Source: Diphasiastrum complanatum
Taxonomy: Eukaryota > Streptophyta > Lycopodiopsida > Lycopodiales > Lycopodiaceae
Length of the DNA stretch: 64,000 nt
Assembly: GCA_029204225.1 (NCBI GenBank)
Contig: CM055101.1
Location: forward strand, 57,968,920 to 58,032,919
Direction of reading: 5' to 3'
Position 1 is the first letter of the stretch. Every line of letters starts with the position of its first letter. Under the pieces are notes generated by a model that saw nothing but the letters and a program-made list of their open reading frames with translations, was not told the origin of the DNA and made no database searches. The translations under genes were made by a program, and so were the position numbers. Positions 21,404-33,800 of the stretch are shown one piece after another.

Positions 21404-22261
21404 GATTAAGATACTGATTGAAGGTGACTGCCAACAGCAAGTAGTGTCTTAATTCTAATTATAAAGTATAATTTAAGTATTCTTTTAATTAGTTAGCCAT
21501 GTGTATATATCCAGCAATTTATCAGTTGCCTGATTAGCTCAACTATCATTCTAATCGATCAACTGAACATCTAGAGTGCAATCACTCCTACAGTCCTTCA
21601 GAGTGTAGTCAGGCATTACAGATCTACGTTTATAAAATTAATACAACATTCAACATAGTTTCAATAAAGGTGCGGAATTCAAATGAACAAGGAAACTTAG
21701 ACACACAAATAAACAGCAGACGCTTTCGCATCCGAGATCAGACGCAACAAGAAAATCATCTATATTGATCTTTCTTTGATTTCTTCAAGCACTGCATGCA
21801 AATCCATGCAGTGTGTTAGTGTGGGAGAAACACGGTTCTCTCACAAGCAATTGTCTTGCTTTACTAGTGGACAGTTGGATCTCTACGGATCCTGATCACA
21901 GATTTCGTCTCACACGCAGGCGAACTTGTTGTCTGTATTTCGTCTTAATTGCTTACTAGCATCAGACTACTACATTACACTGTATGTGTATTCTGTTTTT
22001 CTATATGTCAAATATCATCCAGTAAGTATAGTCACTCTATGTAAATCTACGATTAGAGTGATTGAGCATCTACAACTAATCAGGGAACTACAAGAGTGGC
22101 AGATTAGCCACGATTTAAAATGTATCTGCTGACGTCATGCCATAAGATCAGATATCTGTACTTCTGGGTACTTGCATGATCTCGCTGGTACTCTTTGGAG
22201 CGTGGAGGGCAAGAGAAGGTTTCGTTTCCATCGTTGGTTTAGATTGGTCGTTTGTCTTCTC
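21404..22261. other. Unassigned AT-rich DNA
   Basis: No convincing coding frame, RNA gene or repeat. It may include the 3' LTR of the minus-strand Copia fragment at 22535-23155, but no LTR ends can be fixed. Confidence 0.4.
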
Positions 22262-22460
22262 TCGTACTGGACCACAAAAGATTCTCGTGCCAGACCACAA
22301 AAGATTCTTGTTCGTGAATCTTTTGTGTTCACGAACCGTTCGTCTTCGTCTGCTTTGACTTTTATGTTCGTGAATTGTTCGTCTTCATTTCCTTTGACTT
22401 TTGCGTTCGCGAAACTTTTCGTGTTTTGTGTCTCCTAACTTTCGTGTTCACGAACATCTT
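22262..22460. repeat. Short tandem repeats with TTCGTGAA/TTCACGAA palindromes
   Basis: GACCACAAAAGATTCT occurs twice 23 bp apart (near 22270 and 22293). After that, GTTCGTGAA, GTTCACGAAC, GTTCGCGAAA and TTCGTCTTC alternate, with CCTTTGACTTTT/GCTTTGACTTTT at a period of about 41 bp. The words are near-palindromic, which gives this 200-bp segment hairpin potential. Confidence 0.75.
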
Positions 22461-22534
22461 TATCAGGTTGAAGGTTGAAAGCTAGCAAGGCTTTGGAGCT
22501 AGAAATATTTTGTTTCTTCAGTTTCCTCTCAAAG

Positions 22535-23155
22535 CATGATAGCTTTACAATTCCGAGACTACTCCTTTGTCTCTCAAAGAGTCCTTTGTCCAAGGCTTTA
22601 GTGAAGATGTCAGCAACCATGTCTTTCGTTCTAATGAAAGTGGTCTGCAACATCTTCTTCTCAATTAGATCCCTGATCAAGTGGTACTTGATCGCAATGT
22701 GCTTCGTTCTGGAATGGAACACGGGATCTTTCGTCAGGTGTATTGCAGAGGTGTTGTCCATCTACAAGATCAGGGGCTTGTTACTTGTTTCGTCCAATTC
22801 GTCCAAAGAATGCCTTAGCCAGATTATTTCGTTGGCCATTTTTGCTGTTGCAACATATTTTGCTTTGCAAGATGACTAGGCTACAACGATCTATTTTTTG
22901 CTGACCTAGAGAATTGCTGCTCCTGATGCGATGGCGCATCCTCATGATACGCTTTTACAGTCATCCTTGAGAGATGCCCAGCTAGCATCGCTGTAGGAAA
23001 GTATCCTGAAACATGCATGACAACAATAACACAAGCCATAGTTTCTCGTTAATTGAAGATATTGCAAATTTGTTTCGCAATCTTCAAATGTGTCGAGCCT
23101 GGATTCGTGCATAATGGGCTCATCCTGAATACTGCATAAGCAATATTAGGGTGTG
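22535..23155 (-). pseudogene. Copia RT end and RNase H fragment (element E)
   Basis: Minus-strand Copia sequence: NTHPNIAYAVFRMS near 23150, then SDASWASLKDD, SSCKAKYVATAKMANE, MDNTSAIHLTKDPVFHSR and HIAIKYHLIRDLIE, ending in DMVADIFTKAL near 22590. Several frameshifts and stops interrupt the frame between 22860 and 23110. The missing upstream domains and the junction with Gypsy sequence near 23160 show it is a fragment. Confidence 0.85.
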
Positions 23156-23174
23156 TGTTGTCTACAAGGTACAT

Positions 23175-24850
23175 CAGTGAAGTTCAATAAGTTCCTTTGC
23201 CTCTGATGAGATATCTTTTTCAAACAACTTCGCAGCATCGCGGTCATAGTCGGGGTCATCTTTGAGATCTTCTTTAGTCATAGATTTATTCGTCGTCTTG
23301 CTAGAAGATTTCTTCTTCGAGGATTTTTTGCGCTTCGTTGAAGATTTTTGGTCAAGTTTCGAGGAGCTTTTGCTTCTCGTTGTGACTTTGATTAGGTTTT
23401 CCACGTCACTTGGCCAGGACTGATCTTCTGTCTAGTGTTGCTACATATTGATATTTGGATCGCGGCTTGTGCAGCTGAGGGCAGTCAGGATACTTGTGAC
23501 CAGGCTCTCTGCAGTTCGAGCATAATGGTACATAACCAATCGGCTTTAGCGGTTGAGAACAGTCAGGTGAAAAATGTCCCGGCTCTCCACAGTTATAGCA
23601 GTTGCCCGACATTGGTTTAGTCACGGTTTGAGAATTCGCTGGTCCAACAACTTCAAGAGGATTATGTCTTCTTGGTGCGAACTTGGGTCTGTCCTACTGG
23701 GCTGATGCTGAAGTACCTTGAACATAGATAGTAGTCGCATCATTTTGAAAAATAAAAAGTACCTCCTAGGCAGGATCTTCAATGTATTTGACATTCACAG
23801 TGGTGCAGTCTTCCTTGGTGTGTCTTGAAGTTCCATATTTCGTACACCACATTCCTAAGTTGGAAGAAGACACTTTCAGTCTTTTATCTGCAACTTCAGA
23901 GATCTGCACTTCCAAGTCATTTAACTTTTTATTAAGGCCAGCCATATTACTCTTCCAAAGCTTTTCAACTTTAGAAGTTGACGACTTATCCTTGACAACT
24001 TTCGTGTCGTCCTTTCATTTAGTTCGTCGTCTATTCTTTTTCTCTCCTTTGTCAGCTTATGATTCAGATGAATCGCTACTTTCAGATTTCGAGCTTGAAG
24101 AACTAGTACTTGAATCAAAATCTGAATTATCATCACTGTCGCTAGAATCAGTCTTTGACTTTCGAGATTTCTTAGTTGATCGTCGCTTTCGTGCTAGTTT
24201 TGAGGTCTCAAAATTTTTGGCACTAGCTATTACTGCTGCTTAGGAGGGCATGTCCCCTTGTCTGCAATACCGATCAATCTTTGGTGGTAAACCAGCCAAA
24301 AACCATTCGATCTGCATATCAATGGATATACACCGATTAGTTTTCCTATGAGATTTTTAACCCTTCGTGTATATTTGCAAAGGGATTCTTTACTCTTCTT
24401 CTGAACATTGTTCAAACATCCGAGAATTCTTGATTTGTAACCGATTTCTCTGAACTGGCCCAAAAACGCATCTTTCAGTAGGTACCAGGCTCCTACACGA
24501 CATGGTTCAACTTGATTGTACCATATGAGCGCTTGCTTTCTTAGCAGACCAGGAAAGATTCGTAGTCTGTCTACATCAGTACCTTCGTTGTTCGCATTAG
24601 CGATTGACTCGAATTATGAGACATAGCTATCTGCATCGTCGAAAGAAGTCCCTTTAAAATAATCATATTTAATTTTTGATATAGAAGTGAAACGTGCAGC
24701 AAGGCCCTCCATACCGAAGCTAATTAGGAGTTTAAGTAACTGAGCACTGATTTCATCTAGATTTCTTCGACTAGTATTCTCACTTTGTCTTCATAAAAAT
24801 TCCTCTCTAAGCTTACGGTATCGTTCTAATATGGATTCTCTATGTGACAT
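23175..24850 (-). pseudogene. Gypsy gag with three CCHC zinc knuckles (element B)
   Basis: Starts at the ATG at 24850, about 50 bp after a PBS. The Gag core has RIFPGLLRKQALIWYNQ and LKDAFLGQFREIGYKSRILG, matching the retrotransposon Gag domain (PF03732-like). A Ser/acidic linker and a coiled-coil-like segment (WKSNMAGLNKKLNDLEVQIS) follow. The knuckles are C-T-K-Y-G-T-S-R-H-...-C (second Cys replaced by Tyr), CYNCGEPGHFSPDC and CSNCREPGHKYPDC near 23600-23510. Several stops (e.g. in the first 50 codons) disable it. The same three-knuckle layout occurs in the plus-strand copy at 55610-59680. Nucleocapsid function is lost here. Confidence 0.85.
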
Positions 24851-24902
24851 CCACTAGAGATGGAGATGGATTTGTCAGATTTCTTATAACTTTCCTAAAC
24901 TA

Positions 24903-24920
24903 TCCCTGGCAACGACACCA
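24903..24920 (-). other. Primer-binding site of Gypsy B
   Basis: The minus strand reads TGGTGTCGTTGCCAGGGA, close to the TGGCGCCGTTGCCGGGGA PBS of Tat/Athila-type Gypsy elements. No LTR flanks it: within about 10 bases upstream (plus side) lies RNase H coding sequence. Confidence 0.8.
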
Positions 24921-24925
24921 AAAGT

Positions 24926-25572
24926 TGGTATAGCAAATGCAAAAACATCCACATAACTATGAAATAAAATAGCCCAGTTGGGTGGTCTCAGAATAGGAGC
25001 ATTGATCAATCTTTGCTTAAGTTCTTCGAATGCTTTCTGTTGTTCATTCATCCACAAGTATTCCACTTGTTTCTTCAGTTGATGTGTAAGAGAGACATCA
25101 ATAGAAGCATGATTTTGAATAAATCTCCGGTAATAGCCGACATGTCTAAGAAAGCTCTTAGTTCACATAAATTGGTTGGTATCTGGAGATTTTTTATAAG
25201 CTCGACTTTTTCTTTGTCGACTTCTATTCCTCTGTTAGATATTCTGTGTCCAAGTAATATACCTTCTTTCATACCAAAAAAACATCTCTGGATGAAGCAA
25301 TAAAGAAGTATCTCGACACCGTTGCAATGTTAATTTTAGCTTCTGCAGATGTGTCTTTATATTACTATATACACAAAAATCATCAATAAATATTTCGAGA
25401 AAAGTTCTTAGGAAGGCAGCAAAAATTAACATCATGATTCGCTGAAAAGTTGCTAGAGTGTTACAAAGACAAAAGGGCATTTTGTTGTAGGCATAAGTGC
25501 CCCAATCTGTAGTGAATGTGGTCTTTGAACGATCCTCCTTCTGCACTCCAACCTGATTATAACCAGAAAAAC
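24926..25572 (-). pseudogene. Gypsy RT and RNase H start, fragment
   Basis: Begins with SFSGYNQVGVQKEDRSKTTF and includes MPFCLCNTLATFQRIM and the catalytic FIDD (FIDDFCVYSN). After a frameshift near 25270 come EGILLGHRISNRGIEVDKEK and a second broken frame, EYLWMNEQQKAFEELKQRL. It ends abruptly in the RNase H opening (HSYVDV.AFAI) at 24926, joined almost directly to a PBS. At the other end, the sequence is cut at 25573 by the start of an LTR in the opposite orientation. Confidence 0.88.
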
Positions 25573-26058
25573 TGTCATGCCCATGACTGGTCTTGAGTAG
25601 CGTGTCCACGCTAGGGACCAGTAGACCAACAACCTGTAAGTTTATTGTGACTATAAGGGAATTGGGGCACTTATGTTTACATGGTCATAATTAATGGTTG
25701 TAGGCCTAAACACATGGTGGTGGAGTTGGTTTGGGTCTATCAGTGAGTCATTAGGGAACTGGATGATGTGGCCCAGATAGGCTGCAGAGGTGTCCAGAGA
25801 GGTGTCACAATGCACTACTAGTGGTGCATGGGCCTTGGAGGGTATAAGTATAACTGTTGGGCTCTCACTAGTGTATGCTTGATTTGTGATGAGTAGCTAC
25901 ATGCTGCTGGTGTGACGCCTCTTTCCATGACTCTGATTGATCCATAGCTTAGGGGCTAGATCCGTACAATCTAGGTTTGGTTGGGTTGGTTTAACCTCCA
26001 CCGGTTCTCATGTGTGGTATGGTACGTCTAGGCTAGAATCCTGTTGTGAGGACTTTAT
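25573..26058 (+). repeat. LTR of element G (486 bp)
   Basis: Starts TGTCATGCCCATGACTGG at the point where the minus-strand RT is interrupted and ends right before a perfect PBS. It contains a GGGTATAAGTATAA promoter-like block near 25848. Close to its start is a strong hairpin: CTGGTC and TAGCGTG pair with CACGCTA and GACCAG (25587-25621). Its 3' terminus (TTTATA) is not the usual CA. Confidence 0.75.
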
Positions 26059-26072
26059 ATTGGTATCAGAGC
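26059..26072 (+). other. Primer-binding site (initiator-Met tRNA)
   Basis: TTGGTATCAGAGCT directly follows the LTR; perfect match to the usual plant PBS core. Confidence 0.92.
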
Positions 26073-27020
26073 TAGTCTAAGTAGGATTTACCATCGAAAG
26101 TGCTGAGTGGAAATCTCAATGTTTTCTTGAGAATCCGACGGAGTAAGCAACAAAACGGTGGAATTGTTAAATTTTCTTCCCATTGGAAATAATTTTTGAA
26201 TTGCAATCGATTGTGTGGTAAGTGCACTACTAGGCTCACAATTGGTTGGTTTTTGTGTTTTTTGAATTAGTTTTCTTGGAAGGAATTCTGTGTTAATTCT
26301 GTTGTTGCCAATTACTCTATGGATAGCATATTTGTGAAAGCAACAATTACTTTATCGATTGCTGGATTTTTTCCTACAGTTTCTTGTTCTTCTTGAATGG
26401 TTAATGTATTTCGAATGATGTCTATTGCCTATTTGAAAGCCGGATTGGTTTTAAATCGGTGGGAATAGGCTGTAATAGAAGCAAAAATACTCTAATCTGT
26501 TGGTTGTTGAGTGTTGGTGATGTTTGACAGGTTTGCATGGCTGCTTACTGTGAAATCACAGGCTTATGCTTCATTTTCCAGCAAACTAACAGTTTGTTTG
26601 CAGGGTTAGGAGCCTGTAAAGCCATTTTGAAGAATGGTTGGGTTCAGAACAAGTGGTTATTGGATAAAGTAGTTGTCATAATATGCAAAACAAAGTTTTT
26701 GGAAAATTTTGGCAACATAACCTCTGTTTTTCATGCACAATGTAGGTAAAAACCCTGCAAACCTTGTTTTGAAACCTTGCTTATGCTGGAAACTAATGAA
26801 GGAAAGCTATAGCAACTATAATAGCTGATAGAACAGTGGTAATCTGCAAAAAATAGCAAATGGGTTATGTTATGTGCTTCCTGCAAAGTAAAGGTTGAAA
26901 ATTGTGAAAAAACTCTGTAATCATGATGGAAATCTATGGCCAGTTGTCCTCCAAAATGCCCATTAACCTACAATGGAAAGTCGAGTGGGCGCTGGAGAAT
27001 CCCTCATCCAGCGCTCTGTC
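26073..27020 (+). other. Non-coding leader of element G
   Basis: About 0.95 kb after the PBS with no recognisable Gag. Element G appears to be cut off before any coding sequence, ending at or near the (TC)n tract; coding downstream belongs to an element in the opposite orientation. Confidence 0.55.
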
Positions 27021-27024
27021 CCTC

Positions 27025-27190
<166 letters not shown>

Positions 27191-27364
27191 TGGGGCTCTC
27201 TAGAAACGGGCGCGGGTGGGTCGTGAGGCAAAGGCCTGATTGGCCCAATGGTGAGTGCCTGATTTGTTTACAAGTGGAGAAGAGAAGGGGAAGGGGGGGG
27301 GGGGGAGGGACTTAGCTGGACCTAAACTCAAGTTTCTTTTGGGAAACTTGGTGTTTACAGGCTG

Positions 27365-29341
27365 ATCATTCCACTTAACCAGATATTCTCGGTATAGAGT
27401 ATGACGAGTCTGCGTCTCTCTACTATCAAGAATCTCCTCTGGTTCATGTGGAGGTTGTTGAGGATCCAATGGGAGAACTAGAACACTGTCCCCTACCAGA
27501 TTGTCTGATCTGGTTAAAAATTTTTGTAACTGACTTACATGAAAGACTGGAAAAACCTTACTGCTGTGTGGGAGTTCTAGTTCATAGGTGACCTCGCCTA
27601 GTCTCCTACTGATGGTAAAGGGACCACAATACCTTGGAGACAACTTAGCACACACTCCTGATTTGAGGGTTTTAGAGTCAACTGGGACTCTCAAGTAGAC
27701 TTTCTCACCAGTGGAGAACTGCACATCCCGTCTGTGTGGATCTGCATAATGCCTGGCTCGATCCTGGGATAGTCTAATGCTACGCTTAGCATGTTCTATC
27801 ATCTGGTTTAGGTCTTCTAAAAAGTTTCTGGCTGCTTCAACTTTTTCTTATTTAAACCCTACAGCTGTGGGTGAGCGTGGCTGAAAACCGTACATCAGCA
27901 TAAATGGGCTATATCCCGTAGCTGAATGTTTGGTACTGTTGTAAACAAACTCTAATATCGAGAGATACTCCTCCCAATTAGTCTGCTTCTTGCTGACGTA
28001 TGCACGAAGCATATCCTCCAGCACTTGATTTACCCATTCTGTTTGACCGTCCGTCTGTGGATGGTCGGTGGTACTCATGTTAAGTTTAGTATGGAGATGA
28101 TGGAATACTGCCCTCCAAAAATTTCCAGTAAACTTACTGTCCCGATCGCTGACTATGCCGGAAGGTAGACCGTACAATTTAAGTAGCCCGTCTACAGACA
28201 ACCTCGCTAACTCTGGAGCTCTAACGGTTGTTTTGGTCGGAATGAAATGAGCCATTTTGGTCAGATGGTCAACCGTGACCCATATAGCGTCATTACCCTT
28301 TTGGGTTTTAGGCAGGCCTACTATAAAATCCATGGAGATACTCTCCCATTTACCAACTGGTATTTCTAAGGGATGCAACAACCCTCTTGTCTTTAAACGC
28401 TCTGCTTTATTTACTTGACATTTCTGGTAACTGGTTACATATTGGTGGACGTCCTTTTTCATACTGGGCCAGAAAAATTGCCTACAAAGAAACTCATAGG
28501 TCTTCTGTATGCCTGGGTGTCCCGCGCTAGGATTGTCATGACATTCATATAGGACCTGCTGCCTATAATCCTCTGAATTGGGGACACATACTCTATCTCT
28601 ATAGAGCAAGTACTCATCCTGAATGGAATACTGTTTCCATTTGAATCCTTGAGTCAACTGACCCTCAACCACTGGGATTTGCTTGGGTAATACAGGCTCA
28701 GAATCCTCAACGTCATCTGACGACGTATACTCGGACTCATCATCATCCTCAACGGGACTGCCGTATTCTTGGATGAACTAGCACCAGCCCTGGGAACTGG
28801 TTCTGGAGTCTGTAATTGTCTGTTCTGGACTGAGTTCCAGATAATAGAGAAGAATGCATCATACTGGCATTTCCCTCTCGAGGACTCGAGTAACTCATTA
28901 CGAATCTGAGTAAAACTCAGTTCGTTTATCATAGGCATTCTGCTAAGGGCATCTGCTACTGTATTGAATTTTCCACGCCTATATCTAATAGACGTCAAAC
29001 TCTTGCATCAACTCTGCCCAACGAGCTTTCCGACCTCTAAGCTCAGGTTGATTGCAAAGGTATCTGAGACTCTCATGGTCTGTCAGGACCTCAAAGTTGG
29101 CACCATATAAATAATGCTTCCAAGTCTTACGGGCATGGACTATAGAAAAGAGTTCCTTTTCATAGGCACTGTACCTAGTCTGAACTAACTCGAGTTTTTT
29201 ACTCTCGAACGCAACTGGTCGTCCACCTTGAGTTAGCACAGCACCTACTACAAAGTCGCTAGCATCTGTTTTGACCACTGAAACTTTTGCTATCCCCCCT
29301 CGCTGGTCTGACAACATCTCAATCTGTCCACAAAATGGCAA
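27365..29341 (-). pseudogene. Gypsy chromovirus pol remnant: RNase H, integrase, partial chromodomain (element D)
   Basis: Reading on the minus strand: RNase H (29341-28985) with TDASD, YEKEL and TDHESL; a tether with RYRRGKFNTVADALSR; integrase (28672-27848) with an HHCC-like region whose first Cys is Tyr (SYQKCQ), and a DDE core (MDFIVGLP, VSDRD, DGQTEWVNQ); after a break near 27840, the integrase C-terminus (GEKVYLRVP, LSPRYCGPF, VFHVSQL) and the start of a chromodomain (REYLVKWNDQP). Chromodomain homology stops near 27365. The chromodomain places it in the chromovirus branch. Gag, protease and RT are absent between the leader and RNase H, so the copy is an internal deletion derivative. 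Confidence 0.9.
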
Positions 29342-29846
29342 GTCTGAAGTCCAAAAACCCTTCTGAATTTTGAAATTTTAGAAGTCTCCTGCTCGCTGAT
29401 CTGGTAGGAATCCTCTTGCTCCAAATCTCTGACGTTGGGGCCCGAAAACTTGTCCAAAAACCAGATTTTCAGAAGCACTGGCAGCACTAGCCCTGCTCCT
29501 CTTTTTTGGTTTCAAACTCGCTGAGAACCAGTAAATTTTTCCCTGAAAATCAGATGCAGGTCTCTGGCTATATAGCGATGGAGGTGCTGGCTTCTTCCTA
29601 CTCTAATTTTGCTAGGAAAACTATAGAGAATCCTCTGAACTCAGTGAGAAACAGCTGTTTTTCCAGCGAGTTACCTACACTTGGAATCTGACTCCTTGCT
29701 ACTGTGATTTCTCCGTGAAAATAAAAAGTTTGAAGGCTGCTCCTACAGCGATCCTCCTCCTCTATTCCTCTCTGAGAATCTGAGAAACACTTCCTATCTT
29801 CTGATAGCTTTCTCTACTGCTGCTCCCAACTCCCTAGGATGGAGAT
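29342..29846 (-). other. Leader of Gypsy D fused to RNase H
   Basis: About 500 bp between the PBS and the RNase H frame. The part next to the PBS resembles the leader of element H (CATCT.CATC..TGGGAGTT). No Gag, protease or RT motif is present, which marks the deletion. Confidence 0.6.
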
Positions 29847-29860
29847 GGCTCTGATACCAA
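29847..29860 (-). other. Primer-binding site of Gypsy D
   Basis: The minus strand reads TTGGTATCAGAGCC next to the LTR. Confidence 0.92.
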
Positions 29861-30217
29861 TGTAATAGATCCTAACACCACAGTAGGGCAAACACTAACT
29901 GATCTTCCCAACCTTGCCTACTCCCTGATATAGAGTAAGCCCCTCCTAGCCCAGTGTGAGGACTGATAGCATGCTACTGCCAAGTGTCGGCCACGTGGCA
30001 CTGAGGTGGCCGTCTGCACGTCGGGACCCAACTGGGGGCCCTATCCTACTGACAGGGTCCCTAGGCTGTGTTAGGCCCGCCATGGCTATGGACCATGCTG
30101 GGGCACACTACTCACACTGTCTTGCCCTGTTGGTCATGTACACTGAACATGATCCTGACTGTGGTATCTGACCTATCTGTGTTCTCTAGGGTTCGGCACT
30201 GGTTACGAGCTCGTAAC
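29861..30217 (-). repeat. 5' LTR of Gypsy D (357 bp)
   Basis: On the minus strand TGTTACGAGCTCGTAACC...ATCTATTACA. It is the inverted homologue of the LTR at 10515-10874. The start contains the palindrome GTTACGAGCTCGTAAC. It abuts a truncated Copia LTR at 30218. Confidence 0.9.
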
Positions 30218-30845
30218 ACTATGGCAAAAACACACTACTACATGCATTCAATCACTTCCAACTCTCACTCACACGTGTGGGAAGTATTCAAAAAATAATC
30301 TAAGTACAAACAAGCTGCTCTCCTCGGGTAGAAAGAGAAAATGCATCATGAGCTCTCGGGTAGAGAGAGAAAGCTAGAAATCGAATAACTCACAAAATCC
30401 ATGAAATCACCAAATCAATTAGCTTCAAAATGAGGAGTACAATGATACTAGTAGGTTCACGAGCTATCACTATGCTTAACTATGATTGGACCATATTTTG
30501 TCACCTCTTGATGCTATTGGATCATTGATCCATGCACCTCTTAATTCTATTGGACTATATTCAAGCACACCTCAATTTCCTATTGGACCTCACAAGGTTC
30601 CACCTCTAAATCCTATTGGACCTCTTGGAATTCATCAAACAAAAACTTTACACTTGTCTACACTCTAATTGGCAAGTGTTTAGCCTCTTACTCTATTTTG
30701 GCTCAATAGTGGCATTACAAGTGGAAATGCATAATTTGCCATCTATGCCAAATTGATTCCTATCAACATCCTACACCTAGATGCTTGATGTAAAAAACAT
30801 GAGACCCCTATATCTAACATAGATAATCTTTTTCAATTCTTCACA
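30218..30845 (-). repeat. 3' LTR of Copia A, truncated
   Basis: Matches the LTR at 46133-46870 (738 bp) except that about 110 bp of its 3' end are missing, where the Gypsy D LTR begins. The minus strand starts TGTGAAGAATTGAAAAAG, right after a PPT (AGGAGGAG near 30846-30853). Compared with the 5' LTR at 35608-36169 I count roughly ten differences over about 450 shared bases. Confidence 0.92.
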
Positions 30846-30863
30846 CTCCTCCTAAAAAATTAT

Positions 30864-33800
30864 CTATGAAGATTTGAGCATTGATCTTGATATAACTCCA
30901 AGATTAGATCTATGCTTGATGAAAGCACTTTTGCTCAAAGGCTTGGTGAGTAGATCGGCAATACAAGAGGACGAGTTGACATGCTCCAAATAGATTTCTC
31001 CTCCAATAAGCTTTTCTCTCACAAAATGGTGTGCCACTTCTATGTGCTTGCTTCTTGCATGAAATATGGGATTATTGGCAAGAGCTTGGGCCGAAATGTT
31101 ATCACACTTGATCATTGGTAGATCATCCTCCTTGATGCACTTTAGTTCCATTAATAACCTCTTGATCCAAAGCACTTCTTTGGTAGTTGTAGTGAGTGCC
31201 TTGTACTCGGCCTCACATGAAGAGAGAGATATAGTATCTTGCTTTTTGGAAATCCAAGATATTAGATTGCCTCCAAGAAAGATAGTGTATGCACTAATAG
31301 ACTTTCGATCCATCTTGTCACTTGCAAAGTCCGAATCCGAGTAGCCAATAATGGATAGATCTTCACTTTTATAGAGTAGACCATAATCACAAGATGAAGA
31401 TACATATCATAGAATCCTCTTGGCTATCTTGCAATGATGGATATTAGGATCTTGCATAAATTGACTCAATTTGTGCACACAAAAACTAAGATCGGGCCTA
31501 GTAATGGAAAGCCAAATCAAGGAGACTACAAGACTCCTAAAAAGTGTGATGTCCTCAAAGGATCTTTCATCACCTTTATTAGGATCTTTTACAATTTGCT
31601 CCATTGGAGTATCTATGCTCTTAGAATTTTCCATATGGAATTTTTTCAACATAGAGTGAGCATATCTAGATTGGCATATAAAGACATGATTTTCATAAAA
31701 ATCAATTTCTAGGCCTAGGATGTAATGTATCTCTCCTAGATCTTGCATTTTAAACTCACATCCAAGTGCTAGCTTGGTTTCATCAACTAGCTTGACACAA
31801 CTTCCACAAAGAATAATGTCATCAACATAAATTAGAAGAATGACAATATTTTTATCAACAAACTTTAGATACATGGAAGGATCATAGTCACTAAGAGTAA
31901 ATCCTAGTGAGATAAGAAAAGAGTTAAGTCTTGAATACCATGATCTTGGTGCTTGCTTGAGTCCATAAAGACTTTTGAAGAGCAAGCACACTTTGGACTC
32001 ATCCTTGATGAATCCTTGAGGTTGTTCCATATAGATCTCCTCCTCAAGATAACCATTTAGAAAAGCATTGGATACATTTAATTGGAACACCTTCCACTTG
32101 AAAAAACAAGCAAGAGAAATAAGAATTCTTATTGTTACCATCTTTGCAATGGGTGCAAAGGTCTCCTCATAATCAAGACCATGGATTTTGAGCAAATCCT
32201 TTGGCACATAATCTTGCTTTATGCTTGTTGATGGTGCCATCATGATTGAACTTGATCCGAAATACCCACTTGCAACCAATCACATGCTTGTTGGATGGAG
32301 GATCCACAAGCTCCCAAGTATTGTTGGTGATCAATGCATCATACTCTTGCTTCATGGCATCATACCACTCCTTGGTATTGAGTGCCTCTTGTACATTCTT
32401 TGGCTCTTCATGAGAGACATAAAAAACATAATTAATGGAATCAAGATCCACTTGTTTGCCTTTTTCAACATATGAGAGCCTCTTAGGCTCGGATCTATCT
32501 CTCATGGATCTTCTTGGTGAAAAAATTCGAGGAGAGTCTTCTTCAAATCTCGACCCCATCACATCATGATTGTCTTCAAAATCAATAATTGATGATGCAT
32601 CCATAGATTTCTTGATCTCGGCTTCTTCAAATGATGAGTTTTGATCTTCATGAAAGACAACATCTCTACTTTCAATAACTTGAGAAGTAGAGAGTATAAA
32701 GACTCTATAGGCCTTCTTGGTGGATGAGTATCCAACCATGATCCCTTTGCATGCACTAGGATCTTCCTTCTTCCTTGTTTCCAAGGGAATATGGACAAAG
32801 CATAAGCATCCAAAAACTCTAAGGTGATCAACGTTAGGCTTCTTCAAAAATAAGATTTCATATGGTGACTTTCCTCCAAGAGCTATATGTGGGAGCCTAT
32901 TGCAAAGATAATCTGCACAATAAATGGCTTCTCCCCAAAAATATTTGGGCAAAGATGCCTCAATTCTCATAGATTTTGCACATTCACATAGAGATCTATT
33001 CTTTCTCTCGGCCACTCCATTTTGAGATGGAGAGTAGGCACAAGAAAAATCTCTTTTAATGCCTTCAAGCTCACAAAAATCTTGAAATTTATTGGAGATA
33101 TATTCACCACCTCCATCACTTCTAAGAGATTTAATTTTGAATGAGAATTGCTTCTCTACATAAGCTTTGAAAATAAGGAAATGATCAAACACCATAGATT
33201 TTGAAGCAAAAAGATATATCCAAGTGAATCTTGTGTAATCATCAATGAAAGTAACAAAACAAGTGGCTCCTCCCTTGCTTGTAGTTGATGAGAAATGCAC
33301 ATCCGAGTGGATTAACTCCAAAGGATGCTTGCTTTTGATAGAAGATCTTGTAAATGGGTTTTTGTGAGATTTAGCAATAGCACAAGCCTCACAAGGCTTG
33401 AACTTCTTGGAGAATGACTTTGGCAAGCCAATAGCTTTGGATTCTTTGATCATAGAGAGCATGGATTTGTAGTTGGGATGTCCCAACCTCCTATGCCATA
33501 ATTCCTCCATAGAGAGCTTGTTCACAAGAGCAACATTACAAGCATTCACATACTCATTTGGATCTAGTTTATAGATGCCACCAAATCTAGATCCTAATGC
33601 AAGTATCTCATCATTCTTCTTGATAGTGCAAGTATCAACATTGAATTTTACATCAAGGCCATTATCAAGCAATTTGCCAACACTAATAAGATTCTTGGTA
33701 AGCTTAGGTACATAAAGAACTCTAGAGAGAGAAAGAACTTTAGAGGATGCAAGCTTCAAGGGAATGTTCCCTATGCCTTCAATAGGACATTCAAAATCAT

